Shown piece by piece: positions 37,240 to 46,136 of a stretch of DNA of 64,000 bases. The notes under the pieces are model-generated. The model had not been told where the DNA came from. It ran no database searches and worked only from the letters and a program-made list of their open reading frames with translations. Where the stretch lies: NCBI RefSeq assembly GCF_903815225.1, contig NZ_LR813084.1, positions 3,080,501-3,144,500 on the forward strand, read 5' to 3'. Every line of letters starts with the position of its first letter. Positions within the stretch are counted from its first letter, which is position 1. This stretch comes from Delftia tsuruhatensis (GTDB lineage Bacteria; Pseudomonadota; Gammaproteobacteria; Burkholderiales; Burkholderiaceae_C). The position numbers and the translations under genes are program-made.

Positions 37240-39429
37240 TCAGGGTGGCAGGGCTTGCAGCTCCTGGCGCAGCAGCAAGGCTGTTTCCTGTGGCTCGAAC
37301 TGGCGTTGCAGCAACGGAATGGTGAAGCTGTAGCGCGCATCGTGCACGCCCTGGGCGGTGTCCCTACGCAGCACGTAGGCCAGTTGCAGGCGGGACAGTG
37401 CGCGGCGCAGGGCCTGTGCCTGACCCGTGGCACCGCCCTGTGAATGCACCAGGGCATCGAGCGCATTCAGACTGGTCCAGCCCTGCTGGGCCGTGTGGTA
37501 GACCGCGATGCGGTCCAGGCGGCAGGCGTGCTCGTCGGTGCTCAGCCTCCCCCAGCCAACCAGGGCGTCCTGCACGGGCTGGGACGCCAGGGCCTGGCTC
37601 AGGTGGCGCTCCTCGATCACACGCTCGTCCGGGCCCAGCGCTTCCAGGCACTCCTGGCAGAGAATGGCCACGAGATTGGCACGCCTGCCACTGGCCTCGA
37701 TCAGGCGCTCGACCAGTGCATCGCTGGCAAACCCCAGGCGCAGCCTGCGCAGGGGCTCGGTCGCCAGTGCGTGGCAGGCGGCCGGCTCCAGTCCGCCGAT
37801 GGCCAGGATTTCACCAAAATTGCGCAGCGGCGACTGGTAGTCGAGCAATGCCGCCGCATACAGGTCCCAGAATCCGGCAAGCATGAACCAGCAGCGGCCC
37901 TCCTCGCTCAGTGCCCGCAGTGCACTGAGCTGGGGGTAACCATGGCGGGCTTCATCCCGGAAGAACAGGTCCGCTTCGTCGATCAGCAGGTACAGGCGCA
38001 TGCCCTGCGATTGCGATTGAAGGTGCCCGATGATCTCCTCCAGCGGCGCCGTCACCGGCAGCCCGAACTGCGCGGCCAGGCGGGGAGCCAGGCGGTGGTC
38101 GCGCAGCGAGATGTAATGGCAGGCCACCGAAGGATGCTCCTGCAACCGCCGCTGCACGGCCTTGAGTAGGCTGCTCTTGCCAAGCTGGCGTCCGCCGACG
38201 ACCAGATAGTTGGCCGGCTCGCGGTTGAGCACGCGGGCGAGCAGGCGCTCGCGGCCGAAGAACACATCCTCGCGTGTCACGCCGCCACGGGTCTGGTAGG
38301 GCGATATGCGCGTGACCTGCAGTTGCCCGGACAGCAGCCGCAGCAAGACCTGGACAGGCTCGCCGCCCACCAGCCACTCGGTCTGGCAGGGACTGTCCAG
38401 GACCACGTGCAGGTTGGCGCGGTCCTGCGCATGCCGCAGCAACAGCGGCATGGGGGACTGCGGATGCTGGGGACTCAGAATGAGCACCACATCGCCGCCG
38501 GTCTGCAACAGGCGCAACTGGCGGACCAGTTCGCCCTCGTCCAGTTCGGGCGGAGGCACGTACACCAGGCAACGGCCCAGGGCCACCGGCAACTCGGACG
38601 GCAGCGTCCATTCGAACATATCACCAGGCAAGGCCCATTCACCTTGCGCCGGCTTGCAGGCTGCGGGCAGGCGTTCGGCCAGTGCACGGACGCGGGCGCC
38701 GGGGCCGGCGCGGTCCAGGCGCAGCGCGCGCTGCCAGTCCGGCAGGCGGATGCCCGCAGCGCGCAGAACGGCGGACCGGCGGCCGGTGAGCCTGAGCAGC
38801 CGATCGAGCTGGGGGAGATGCTGGTAGGGTTTGCGGCGCAGGCTCTGCGGCTTGAGCTGCGCCGGGCCTATCAGGGGATGGCGCAGCAGCCACAGCGCGG
38901 CCAGAGCGATGAACACCAGCGCGCTGGTCCAGATGATGCGGCGCAGCCAGTCGAAAGGATCATGCTCGGGCTGGCCCGGCGCCTGACTGCAGTTCAGCGG
39001 CAGGTAGCGCGGCGGAACGGGGGGCTGGCCGGCCTGGCAATTCCAGTTCTGCCCATGGCTGTCGACCTCCAGCAAGGCTTGCGTGCCAGACAGTACGCCC
39101 AGACTGGCGTCCTGCACGATATCCACCTGCAGCACATAGGGTCGGGGCGAGGTCATGCGCACCACGGGGGCAGCGATGGCGGGGGCCAGGGCAGCGATGT
39201 CCTGCGGCCAACGCTCCTCCTGCCGAACATATTCCGTCAGGGCCAGGCGCCAGACGTTGATCTCGTTCCAGACCCGCCCGGCGCTTTCCGCCCCCTGCAG
39301 GCTGGCACGGGTGGCAGGGTTGTAGCCGGGCAGGAGGATGGCCGTTCCGATGAACAGCGTCGCCGCCGCCAGCAGCGCGGCACGCCAATAGGGTCCGGGC
39401 AGCCAGGTCCGCCGGCTTTCGCCCGTCAT
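37240..39429 (-). CDS. Membrane protein fusing a type IV pilin-like domain to a STAND/AAA ATPase
   Basis: ATG 39429 overlaps the stop of the upstream HTH gene (ATGA) and gives 729 residues. A membrane helix (15-34) is followed by an extracytoplasmic segment (about 46-147) that reads like the C-terminal part of PilA-type pilins. It has WRLALTEYVRQEERWPQDI, YVLQVDIVQDASLGVLSG, and NWNCQAGQPP followed by RYLPLNC, with paired Cys131 and Cys147. A second membrane helix (165-184) leads into the cytoplasm. Residues 390-394 are FFGRE, the Walker A is VGGRQLGKSSLL (411-422) and the Walker B is LYLLIDEAD (479-487). SPLRNFGEILAIGGLEP and GRRANLVAILCQECLE are typical of STAND-like AAA proteins. A winged-helix-like tail closes the protein. 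The function is unknown. Each domain call is from motifs. Confidence 0.85.
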   Translation of the reverse strand: MTGESRRTWLPGPYWRAALLAAATLFIGTAILLPGYNPATRASLQGAESAGRVWNEINVWRLALTEYVRQEERWPQDIAALAPAIAAPVVRMTSPRPYVLQVDIVQDASLGVLSGTQALLEVDSHGQNWNCQAGQPPVPPRYLPLNCSQAPGQPEHDPFDWLRRIIWTSALVFIALAALWLLRHPLIGPAQLKPQSLRRKPYQHLPQLDRLLRLTGRRSAVLRAAGIRLPDWQRALRLDRAGPGARVRALAERLPAACKPAQGEWALPGDMFEWTLPSELPVALGRCLVYVPPPELDEGELVRQLRLLQTGGDVVLILSPQHPQSPMPLLLRHAQDRANLHVVLDSPCQTEWLVGGEPVQVLLRLLSGQLQVTRISPYQTRGGVTREDVFFGRERLLARVLNREPANYLVVGGRQLGKSSLLKAVQRRLQEHPSVACHYISLRDHRLAPRLAAQFGLPVTAPLEEIIGHLQSQSQGMRLYLLIDEADLFFRDEARHGYPQLSALRALSEEGRCWFMLAGFWDLYAAALLDYQSPLRNFGEILAIGGLEPAACHALATEPLRRLRLGFASDALVERLIEASGRRANLVAILCQECLEALGPDERVIEERHLSQALASQPVQDALVGWGRLSTDEHACRLDRIAVYHTAQQGWTSLNALDALVHSQGGATGQAQALRRALSRLQLAYVLRRDTAQGVHDARYSFTIPLLQRQFEPQETALLLRQELQALPP

Positions 39430-40700
39430 GCCTGCAATACCGCCTGGGCGGCTTCGCGGGCGATGTCGCAGCGCCAGTGCAGATGGGCGCCCTCCCCGGT
39501 TCCACGCACCTGCAGCAGGTTGCCCCAGAACAGACGCCTGAGCATGGCATCCTGCAGATAGGGGCGCGCACGGCCCAGGCAGGCCGCACCCAGCAGGCCG
39601 CGCAATTGCTCGCGTGCGGCCGGGTCCTGCACCAGGGGCAGCAGGGTCTGCCACAGGCGCGCGCTGGCCACCAGGTGCGCGCGCAACAGGGGCGAGTGCA
39701 CGGCTTGCACGGACACCCCCTGCTCCATCAACCATTGCAGGGCTTCTTCATAGAGGGCGGGATGCCCTCCGGTGAGGTCCTGCAGCGCCTGGATGACGTC
39801 AATCGGCCAGTGTGTGCCGGGCCAGTGCTGGTGCGCCATGAGCCTGAGATCTTCCAGTGTCGGGTCCGGCCAATGGGCCACCTGGCCGATGTTGAGCAGC
39901 GAAAGGTCACCGCTGCGGTACTTGAGATCGGCCAGCGCCTCACTGCCGCACAGCAGCAGATGCAGCCGGCCGCTGTGCATTTCGCTGAGGCTGCGCAGAA
40001 TGCCTGCCAGCGTCTCGCGCAGCGCCGCCGTGCCCTGCTCGAAGCGGCTGACCAGGCAAAACAGCCGTCCGCCGGCGAGCAGGCGCTTTTCCAGCAGTGC
40101 CTCGAACTCATAGTCGGAGCCGACCTCGCCCAGCCCGCACTGGCGTGCGAGGGCCGCAAAATAGTCGGATGCTTCCGTGCTCACGCTGTAGGGCGGCTGG
40201 ATATGGAGCACCGCATCGGCGCCATACTGAGCGCGGGCGCGCAGCAGCAGCTCCTGGCGAAACGGCGGCTGGCCCCAGTGGGCGGGCGACAGCAGCATGG
40301 TGATGGCGTAGGGCCTGGCCTGGGCCAGTTGCAGGAACAGCCTGTCCATGAAGCCCGCGAAGGGCTGGGCTCCGGTGGCCGCCGCCTGCAAGGGAAATTC
40401 GGTGGCGAACCCCGCCGCGGCAAACAGGCGATTGGTCTCGGCCTCGGTCAGGCGCAGGTACCGAGCACAGGCCGCCAGCCGGTCGCGCGAACGTGGATTG
40501 GGCAGGGAGACGCCATTGCGCCAGTTGTTGACGGCCTCGCGGCTCAGTCCGATCTCGGTGGCCACGCCCGAAGCGCTGGCACGGATGCGGCGCATGTACA
40601 GACCCAGCAGATGGCCGAAATCCTCGTGGGCACCGGCGGCCACGGTGGCCCCCTGTTCGATGGCGGAAGTCGGTGTCATGTCTTGTGCAATTTGTTTCAT
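39426..40700 (-). CDS. HTH (XRE-like) protein with degenerate P-loop ATPase-like domain
   Basis: ATG 40700 gives 424 residues. Residues 28-92 form a Cro/cI-type helix-turn-helix (ASGVATEIGLSREAVNNWRN, then SLPNPRSRDRLAACARYLRL). The remainder resembles the AAA fold of its downstream neighbour. A first strand YAITMLLSP comes first. Where a Walker A should lie, the sequence reads SPAHWGQPPFRQELL, with no GKS or GKT. A Walker-B-like strand GRLFCLVSRFEQG and a sensor-like strand LHLLLCGSEALADL follow, then LTGGHPALYEEALQWL. ATP hydrolysis therefore looks lost. It may bind DNA or regulate the operon, and pair with the active ATPase. It starts 20 bases after the preceding gene and overlaps the next by four, so the three genes form one operon. 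Confidence 0.8.
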   Translation of the reverse strand: MKQIAQDMTPTSAIEQGATVAAGAHEDFGHLLGLYMRRIRASASGVATEIGLSREAVNNWRNGVSLPNPRSRDRLAACARYLRLTEAETNRLFAAAGFATEFPLQAAATGAQPFAGFMDRLFLQLAQARPYAITMLLSPAHWGQPPFRQELLLRARAQYGADAVLHIQPPYSVSTEASDYFAALARQCGLGEVGSDYEFEALLEKRLLAGGRLFCLVSRFEQGTAALRETLAGILRSLSEMHSGRLHLLLCGSEALADLKYRSGDLSLLNIGQVAHWPDPTLEDLRLMAHQHWPGTHWPIDVIQALQDLTGGHPALYEEALQWLMEQGVSVQAVHSPLLRAHLVASARLWQTLLPLVQDPAAREQLRGLLGAACLGRARPYLQDAMLRRLFWGNLLQVRGTGEGAHLHWRCDIAREAAQAVLQA

Positions 40701-40720
40701 TCTGGCGAGCGGCGATTGTC

Positions 40721-41560
40721 TCAGGATGCGGTGTCTGCGCCGCCCTGCCCCCGAAACTCGCGCCGTGCCCGGGCCATGCGGTACAGCGGCAGCAGCACGG
40801 CCAGCACCAGGCCCAGGGGCAGCCAGAGCCACAGGTGCCGGCCCCGCAATGCCAGCGCGACGACGACGGTGAAGGCCAGTGCCTGGAACAGGCCGCGCAG
40901 TCCGGCCCGCAGCACGAACAGGCCCACGATGCCATCCACGGGAGAGACGCCGCTCTCGCGCAGGCTGGCCACGGTGTCCAGCAATGCCTGCACCGACTCC
41001 TTTGCCTCGCGCTCACGCTGTTCATCGCGTTCGCGCAGGCGGGCCAGCGCCATAGGCTGGGCGGGGTCGCTGAAAGCCGTGCCGTCCGCTCCCCGTTTGC
41101 CGTCACTGCCGGGGCCCTCGCCTGCAGCGGGGTAGATCTTGCCTTCGGGATCGATCAGGATCTGACGCTGCGGATACTTCGCCAGCCAGGCGTGGTGGGC
41201 GATCCATTGCGCGCCATCGAAATGGTAGCGCTCGCTCTCCCCCACCTGGTCGTGGAAGACATGCAGCACGGCCGACTGCAGCCCGTGCTGGAACAAGGTC
41301 TCCAGCAGGTGCCAGGGCATGCCCGCCGTGGTGCGGGTGTCAAATGCCAGCTCCAGATGCTGGGGATGTCCCAGGGCATGGGCATTGCCCCAGTCGTCAT
41401 CCCACAGCGCCGCACGTTCCAGCTGCGGGTCGAGTTCATGGATCCAGCGCTCGGCCTGCTCCCATGACTGACAGGCCAGGTATTGGCAGATAAGCTGCAC
41501 CCGCCGCAGTTGCAGGGGCGTGTCGAAGAACAGGTACAGGGTGTGGACGTTGCTGGACAT
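40721..41560 (-). CDS. Membrane protein of unknown family, first gene of the pilin-ATPase cluster
   Basis: This 279-residue protein is not one I recognise. Residues 1-145 are soluble and alpha/beta in character, rich in Trp and His (SNVHTLYLFFDTPLQLRRVQ, WDDDWGNAHALGHPQHLELA, VLHVFHDQVGESERYHFDG). Residues 146-200 are charged and probably coiled (ARLRERDEQREREAKESVQA). Two membrane helices follow at about 222-239 and 241-260, with a basic cytoplasmic tail. The topology suggests a cytoplasmic sensor or adaptor anchored by a C-terminal hairpin. It is the first of three tightly packed minus-strand genes with the HTH protein and the pilin-ATPase fusion, and is divergent from alkB across 260 bases with no obvious promoter. 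Confidence 0.75.
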   Translation of the reverse strand: MSSNVHTLYLFFDTPLQLRRVQLICQYLACQSWEQAERWIHELDPQLERAALWDDDWGNAHALGHPQHLELAFDTRTTAGMPWHLLETLFQHGLQSAVLHVFHDQVGESERYHFDGAQWIAHHAWLAKYPQRQILIDPEGKIYPAAGEGPGSDGKRGADGTAFSDPAQPMALARLRERDEQREREAKESVQALLDTVASLRESGVSPVDGIVGLFVLRAGLRGLFQALAFTVVVALALRGRHLWLWLPLGLVLAVLLPLYRMARARREFRGQGGADTAS

Positions 41561-41820
41561 GCGGGTCGCCGGCCTTTGAAGGCGCCTGTGATGCGAAGTG
41601 GATGGCGCGATTGTTTACAGGTATGCGGCGCCTTGCCCTCCCCGGCCTGTCCAGCCGGAGGCGGCCCGGTTGACGTGCTGTCCACCGCCGAAGGCCCGCA
41701 AGATTCGGGAGGCGCTCCCGTGCCCGCGGGCCTAGACTGCAGGCGTTGACCTTCCTGCGGCCACGACCGACTCGTTTTTCTTCGCTACACCGCTTCCGCG
41801 ATGCCCCTTGATGCGCTGAC

Positions 41821-42471
41821 ATGAGCACACTGGATCTCTTTGCCGACGAGCCGCCCATGGGAACCGAAATGATCGGCCCCCAGTCCGTGGTACTGCGCGG
41901 CCATGCCCTGCCCTGCGTCCCGTCCCTGCTCGCGGCGCTGGAGCGCGTCATGGTCGGCGCGCCCTTGCGCCATCTGGTCACGCCGGGCGGCTTCACCATG
42001 TCGGTGGCCATGACCAACTGCGGCACCTTGGGCTGGACCAGCGATCGGCGCGGCTACCGCTACAGTGGTGTCGATCCGCTCAACGGTCGGCCTTGGCCCG
42101 CCATGCCCGCCGCTTTCCTGCAGTTTGCACGCGATGCTGCGGCAGCGGCGGGTTTCGGAGGTTTCGTGCCCGACGCCTGCCTGATCAATCAATACCTGCC
42201 CGGCAACCGGCTGTCATTGCACCAGGACCGTGACGAGCGCGACCTGGATGCGCCCATCGTGTCGGTGTCGCTGGGCATGGCGGCCATTTTCCTGTTCGGC
42301 GGGTTGGCACGCTCGGACAAGCCCGCCAGGGTGGTGCTGCAGCATGGCGATGTGCTGGTCTGGGGTGGAGTGGACCGGCTGCGCCACCATGGTGTGCTGC
42401 CGCTCAAGGACCAGCCTCATCCACTGCTGGGCGGGCGGCGCATCAATCTCACGTTCCGCAAGGCGGGTTGA
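41821..42471 (+). CDS. alkB: AlkB-type alpha-ketoglutarate-dependent DNA/RNA dealkylase
   Basis: The 216-residue protein equals E. coli AlkB in length. The iron ligands are His and Asp in LHQDRDE and His in DRLRHHGV. The 2-oxoglutarate-binding arginines lie in GRRINLTFRKAG. CLINQYLPGNRLSLHQD and IVSVSLGMAAIFLFGG are standard AlkB blocks, and GYRYSGVDPLNGRPWPAMP matches the nucleotide-recognition lid. AlkB repairs 1-methyladenine and 3-methylcytosine by oxidative demethylation in the cytoplasm. No ada gene or Ada box is evident nearby, so it may be expressed independently of the adaptive response. It is followed by the cobalamin riboswitch region on the same strand. Confidence 0.95.
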   Translation: MSTLDLFADEPPMGTEMIGPQSVVLRGHALPCVPSLLAALERVMVGAPLRHLVTPGGFTMSVAMTNCGTLGWTSDRRGYRYSGVDPLNGRPWPAMPAAFLQFARDAAAAAGFGGFVPDACLINQYLPGNRLSLHQDRDERDLDAPIVSVSLGMAAIFLFGGLARSDKPARVVLQHGDVLVWGGVDRLRHHGVLPLKDQPHPLLGGRRINLTFRKAG

Positions 42472-42535
42472 GTGCTTGGCGCCCGTGCATGCCTTGGCCG
42501 TCGCCATGCCCTGCCTGGATGACCGGGCCGCTGGC

Positions 42536-42541
42536 TATAAT
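42536..42541 (+). promoter_or_regulatory. -10 element (TATAAT) for the cobalamin riboswitch transcript
   Basis: A perfect TATAAT lies 27 bases before the first conserved riboswitch element, placing the transcription start near 42,548. No strong -35 hexamer is present at the usual distance. Confidence 0.65.
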
Positions 42542-42567
42542 GCGCCGCCTGCAAAGGCATCCGTGCA

Positions 42568-42846
42568 ACAGGTGTCCGCATGCCAGCCATGTGGATGAAA
42601 CGGGAACAAGGTGACTGCCTGCATATGCCATGGTGCGCATGCCGGCACAGGCCTTGGCTGCCCCCGCAACGGTAGACAAGTCAAGGCGTTCCATGCCTGC
42701 CCCGCCGATTCCGATATCGGCGATGGCAGGCCGTCACTGGGCCAAGGGCGTGGGCTGCATCATGCAGCGCCGCGTGTGGCCCGGGAAGACGGAGCGCCGG
42801 TGGGGGAAGACTCTCTCGCCGCTTGTGAGCCCGGAGACCGGCCTGC
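42568..42846 (+). ncRNA. Cobalamin (AdoCbl-type) riboswitch
   Basis: The conserved elements appear in order: acaggtg (from 42568), atgaaacgggaacaaggtg, the diagnostic TGCCCCCGCAACGGTA (42659-42674), gtcactgggcc, ggcccgggaag and the B12 box gcccggagaccggcctg (about 42829-42845). The spacing between the last two blocks is enlarged by an extra hairpin, making the element about 280 bases long. It lies 135 bases before the TonB-dependent receptor that heads a cobalamin uptake operon. Binding of the cobalamin would shut the operon off. No terminator with a T-run separates it from the gene, so control is probably at translation initiation. Confidence 0.93.
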
Positions 42847-42981
42847 TGCGTTCCGCGCCTGCGTGTCTGGCGTTTTCTCGACTGTCTGCGGGGTGCAGAT
42901 GGCAATGTCCTGTCCCCGTTCCTCCCGCGCTGGCTGGAGGGTTGGCAGTGCCTTGCTTTCGCATCAGATGGTCGAAGACCG

Positions 42982-45105
42982 ATGTTCGAAATGCATTCCT
43001 TCTCCTCTCGCCACCGCGAGTCCGTGTCCCCTTCCTTGGTCCCTCGACCGAGCCCGCTGGCCCTGGCCTGCGCCTTTCTTTGCCTGCCGTTGCAGGCACA
43101 GACCGTACTGCCCGAAGTCCAGGTCTCGGGTCAGGCAGAGCGCCTCGGGCAGCAACTGGCCCGGCCTGCGCACACGGCCAGTCATACCGGCGTCTCCAAC
43201 CAGCAAGTGCCGGCAGGCGTGGATGGCGTCTCGGCCGAGCAGGTACTCGAGCGCGGCGACCATGGCCTGGTGGAGGCCATCACGCGCACCGTGGGCCTGA
43301 GCTCCAGCGGCTCTCCGGGCAACGGCGGCCTTTCCTTCAGCAGCAGGGGCTTCGCGGGCGTGAATTCCGTGGGCGTGGCCGAGGACGGCATGGTGCTGGG
43401 CGTGGCCGCCGGCACCACGGCCTATCCCGGCGATAGCTGGGGCTATGAGCGCATCGACGTGCTGCGCGGCCCTGCCTCCCTCATGTATGGCAGCGGCACC
43501 ATGGGCGCCACCATCAACGCCATCCGCAAGCAGCCCAGCCGCACCAGTTCGGCCGAGGTGCTGCTGGGCGCGGGCACGGACGATACGCTGCGCCTGGGCC
43601 TGGGCGCCACCGGGGCACTGGGCGCTCACGCCAGCTACCGCATCGACAGCTACACCGCGCGCAGCGCGGGCGAGCGCGACCTGGACCAGTCACGCAGCGG
43701 CAAATTCATGAGCACGCTGCGTTTCGAGCCCACCAGCGACCTGCTGGTCGACCTGATCGCCGACCGCAGCGTGCAGAAACCCAGCCGCTACTGGGGCACG
43801 CCGGGCCTGGACGGCAAGGTGGTGGAGGCATTGCGCGATCGCAACTACAACGCCGAAGACAGCATCGTGCGCTATGCCGACGAGCGCCTGCGCGCCAAGG
43901 TGCAGTGGAAGGCCAATGACTGGCTGACCGTGCGCAACGAGCTCTACCACGTGCAGTCCGACCGCCACTGGCGCAACATCGAGTCCTATGCCTTCAATCC
44001 GGTGGCCGGGACCGTGGCCCGTTCGGACTACCTGGAGATCCTGCATGACCTGGAGCAGACCGGCAACCGCCTGGGCCTGAACGTGGATGGGGGAGCGCAC
44101 AAGCTGGCCATGGGCTGGGAAGCGGCCCGCATCAACCTGCGGCTGTCCAACAATTCGCCCTATCGCGGCTCCTCCACGATCTCTGCCTGGGACCCGGCAC
44201 ATGGCAGCTGGGTCAGCCCCGATGTCACCGCCCCCAAGACCGAGACCGGAGTGACCCAGCATGCGCTGTACCTGGAAGATGCCTGGCGCATCGGCGGCCG
44301 CTGGCTGGCCATGGCCGGCCTGCGCCGCGATGTCTATGATTTTTCCAGCCATTCCCTGGTGGGCGCCGCGGATTTCAACAAGACGCTGGCTGCCACCTCG
44401 TGGCGCCTGGGCCTGACCTACGAACTGGCCCGCGACACCCATGCCTATGCGCAGCTCAGCTCCGGGCACGACCCCGTCACCAGCCTGGTGTCGCTGAATC
44501 TGGCCAACAGCGCCTATGCGCTGAGCAAGGGACGCCAGGCCGAGGTGGGCATCAAGCAGCAGGTGGCGGACGGGCGCGGCGAGTGGACGCTGGCGGTATT
44601 CGACATCCAGAAGGACGACATCATCACGCGCGACCCGGACCGCCCGGCCATCTCCATCCAGGGCGGCAGTCAGTCCTCTCGCGGCGCGGAGTTCACCGCC
44701 GCTTTCCAGGCCACACCCGCGCTGCGCCTGGAAGGCAACCTGGCCTATACGGACGCGAAGTTCGACAAGCTCGTCGAGGCCGGCGGCAACCGCGCGGGCA
44801 ACCGTCCGATGAATGTGCCCAGGACCACGGCCAATCTCTGGGGCCACTATCGCGTGGGGGCCTGGCAGGCCTCGCTGGGCCTGCGCCATGTGGGGGAACG
44901 CTTCGGCAACAACGCGAACACCGTGTCCCTGCCCTCCTACACCGTGGCCGACGCCGCATTGAGCTGGCAGATGGATGCGCGCACCACGCTGAGCCTGATC
45001 GGCCGCAACCTCACCGACAAGATGTATCTGGGCTCCAGCTACGGCAGCCAGTTCCTGATCGGGCAAGGCCGCCGCTTCGAGATCGCGGCCCACATCCGCT
45101 TCTGA
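42982..45105 (+). CDS. TonB-dependent receptor under cobalamin riboswitch control (BtuB-like role)
   Basis: This 707-residue outer-membrane receptor has a signal peptide ending near LPLQAQT (about residue 41). The plug domain follows (EVQVSGQAERLGQQLAR, NGGLSFSSRGFAGVNSVGVA, YERIDVLRGPASLMYGSGTM), then a long barrel ending in FEIAAHIRF with the usual terminal Phe. By sequence it looks more like siderophore-type receptors than classical BtuB. Its position behind a cobalamin riboswitch and before btuF-, btuC- and btuD-like genes argues for a corrinoid or cobalamin substrate. There is no STN signalling domain. ATG 42991 is an alternative start. Confidence 0.92.
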   Translation: MFEMHSFSSRHRESVSPSLVPRPSPLALACAFLCLPLQAQTVLPEVQVSGQAERLGQQLARPAHTASHTGVSNQQVPAGVDGVSAEQVLERGDHGLVEAITRTVGLSSSGSPGNGGLSFSSRGFAGVNSVGVAEDGMVLGVAAGTTAYPGDSWGYERIDVLRGPASLMYGSGTMGATINAIRKQPSRTSSAEVLLGAGTDDTLRLGLGATGALGAHASYRIDSYTARSAGERDLDQSRSGKFMSTLRFEPTSDLLVDLIADRSVQKPSRYWGTPGLDGKVVEALRDRNYNAEDSIVRYADERLRAKVQWKANDWLTVRNELYHVQSDRHWRNIESYAFNPVAGTVARSDYLEILHDLEQTGNRLGLNVDGGAHKLAMGWEAARINLRLSNNSPYRGSSTISAWDPAHGSWVSPDVTAPKTETGVTQHALYLEDAWRIGGRWLAMAGLRRDVYDFSSHSLVGAADFNKTLAATSWRLGLTYELARDTHAYAQLSSGHDPVTSLVSLNLANSAYALSKGRQAEVGIKQQVADGRGEWTLAVFDIQKDDIITRDPDRPAISIQGGSQSSRGAEFTAAFQATPALRLEGNLAYTDAKFDKLVEAGGNRAGNRPMNVPRTTANLWGHYRVGAWQASLGLRHVGERFGNNANTVSLPSYTVADAALSWQMDARTTLSLIGRNLTDKMYLGSSYGSQFLIGQGRRFEIAAHIRF

Positions 45106-45110
45106 CGGCC

Positions 45111-46136
45111 ATGGCGCGCCTTGCGAGACTTCGACGCCTGTGCGCCATCGGCGTGGCAGCGGCCTTGCTCATGAGCGGCTGCTCACGCGGTGGGTCCGAG
45201 ACGCAGGAGCCTGCACCGGCCCCGCAGGCGGCCGTGACGGTCGACGTCTGCGGCAGCCCCGTGACCTACGCCAGCACGCCGCAGCGCGCCGTGACCCACG
45301 ACGTGAACATCACCGAGATGTTCCTCTTCCTGGGTCTTGGCGAGCGGCTCGTGGGCTACAGCGGCATCACGGCGGCCAAGGAGATCGACCCGGCCCTGCG
45401 GGACGCGCTGGCCCGCGTGCCCCGCCTGGCGGAGCGCGAAATGAACCTGGAGGCCATCCTCGGCGCTTCGGCCGACTTCGTCTTCGGCGGCTGGAGCTAC
45501 GGCTTTCGCCAGGGTCAGGTCACGCCCGAGCTGCTGCAGCGCCATGGGATCGCCTCCTATGTGCTGTCCGAATCCTGCATCCGCATGGGACCGCGCAGCC
45601 AGGTCGCTCTGGAGGATGGCCTGACCGATCTGCGCAACTTGGGCCGCATCTTCCGCATCGACGAGCACGCCGGGCACCTGGTGCAGGGCCTGGAGCGCGA
45701 TCTGGCGGATCTGCGCCGACGCATGCAGGGCGTGCAGCGGCGGCCTTCGGTCTTCGTCTACGACAGCGGACAGGACATTCCCGTCACCGTGGGCCGCTAC
45801 GGCATGCCGCGCGCCATGATCGACGAGGCGGGCGGGCGCAACATCTTCGACGACCTTCCCAGCAACTGGCCGGCGGGCAACTGGGAGGACGTGGTGCAGC
45901 GCAACCCGCAGTGGATCGTCATCATCGACTACGGCCAGCCCCATGCCCAGGGCAAGATCGACTTCCTGCTGTCCAGGCCCGAGCTGGCCGGCGTCGATGC
46001 CATCCGCGAGCGGCGCTTTTTCGTGATGAGCTACGCCGAGGCCACGCCCGGGCCGCGCAACATCGCGCGGGCCCGTGCCCTGGCACAGGCCCTGCACCCC
46101 CAGCGCATGCCGGCGCCAGACCATGGCGGGCGCTGA
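45111..46136 (+). CDS. btuF: ABC transporter substrate-binding lipoprotein (BtuF-like)
   Basis: ATG 45111 is five bases after the receptor stop and gives 341 residues. The signal peptide ends in the lipobox LLMSGCSRG, so the protein is lipid-anchored in the periplasm. The mature part is a helical-backbone class III binding protein (TYASTPQRAVTHDVNITEMF, LGLGERLVGYSGITA, NLEAILGASADFVFGGWSYG, GRNIFDDLPSNWPAGNWEDV). These bind corrinoids, haem or ferri-siderophores. The riboswitch upstream and the CbiX-like gene downstream favour cobalamin. It overlaps the permease start by 14 bases. Confidence 0.9.
   Translation: MARLARLRRLCAIGVAAALLMSGCSRGGSETQEPAPAPQAAVTVDVCGSPVTYASTPQRAVTHDVNITEMFLFLGLGERLVGYSGITAAKEIDPALRDALARVPRLAEREMNLEAILGASADFVFGGWSYGFRQGQVTPELLQRHGIASYVLSESCIRMGPRSQVALEDGLTDLRNLGRIFRIDEHAGHLVQGLERDLADLRRRMQGVQRRPSVFVYDSGQDIPVTVGRYGMPRAMIDEAGGRNIFDDLPSNWPAGNWEDVVQRNPQWIVIIDYGQPHAQGKIDFLLSRPELAGVDAIRERRFFVMSYAEATPGPRNIARARALAQALHPQRMPAPDHGGR

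Noticed and set aside
37209-37260. Bidirectional terminator between the barrel gene and the ATPase gene
   Set aside because: CCCTGCC and GGCAGGG can pair, but the rest of the stem has mismatches, there is no T-run, and it overlaps the end of the ATPase gene.
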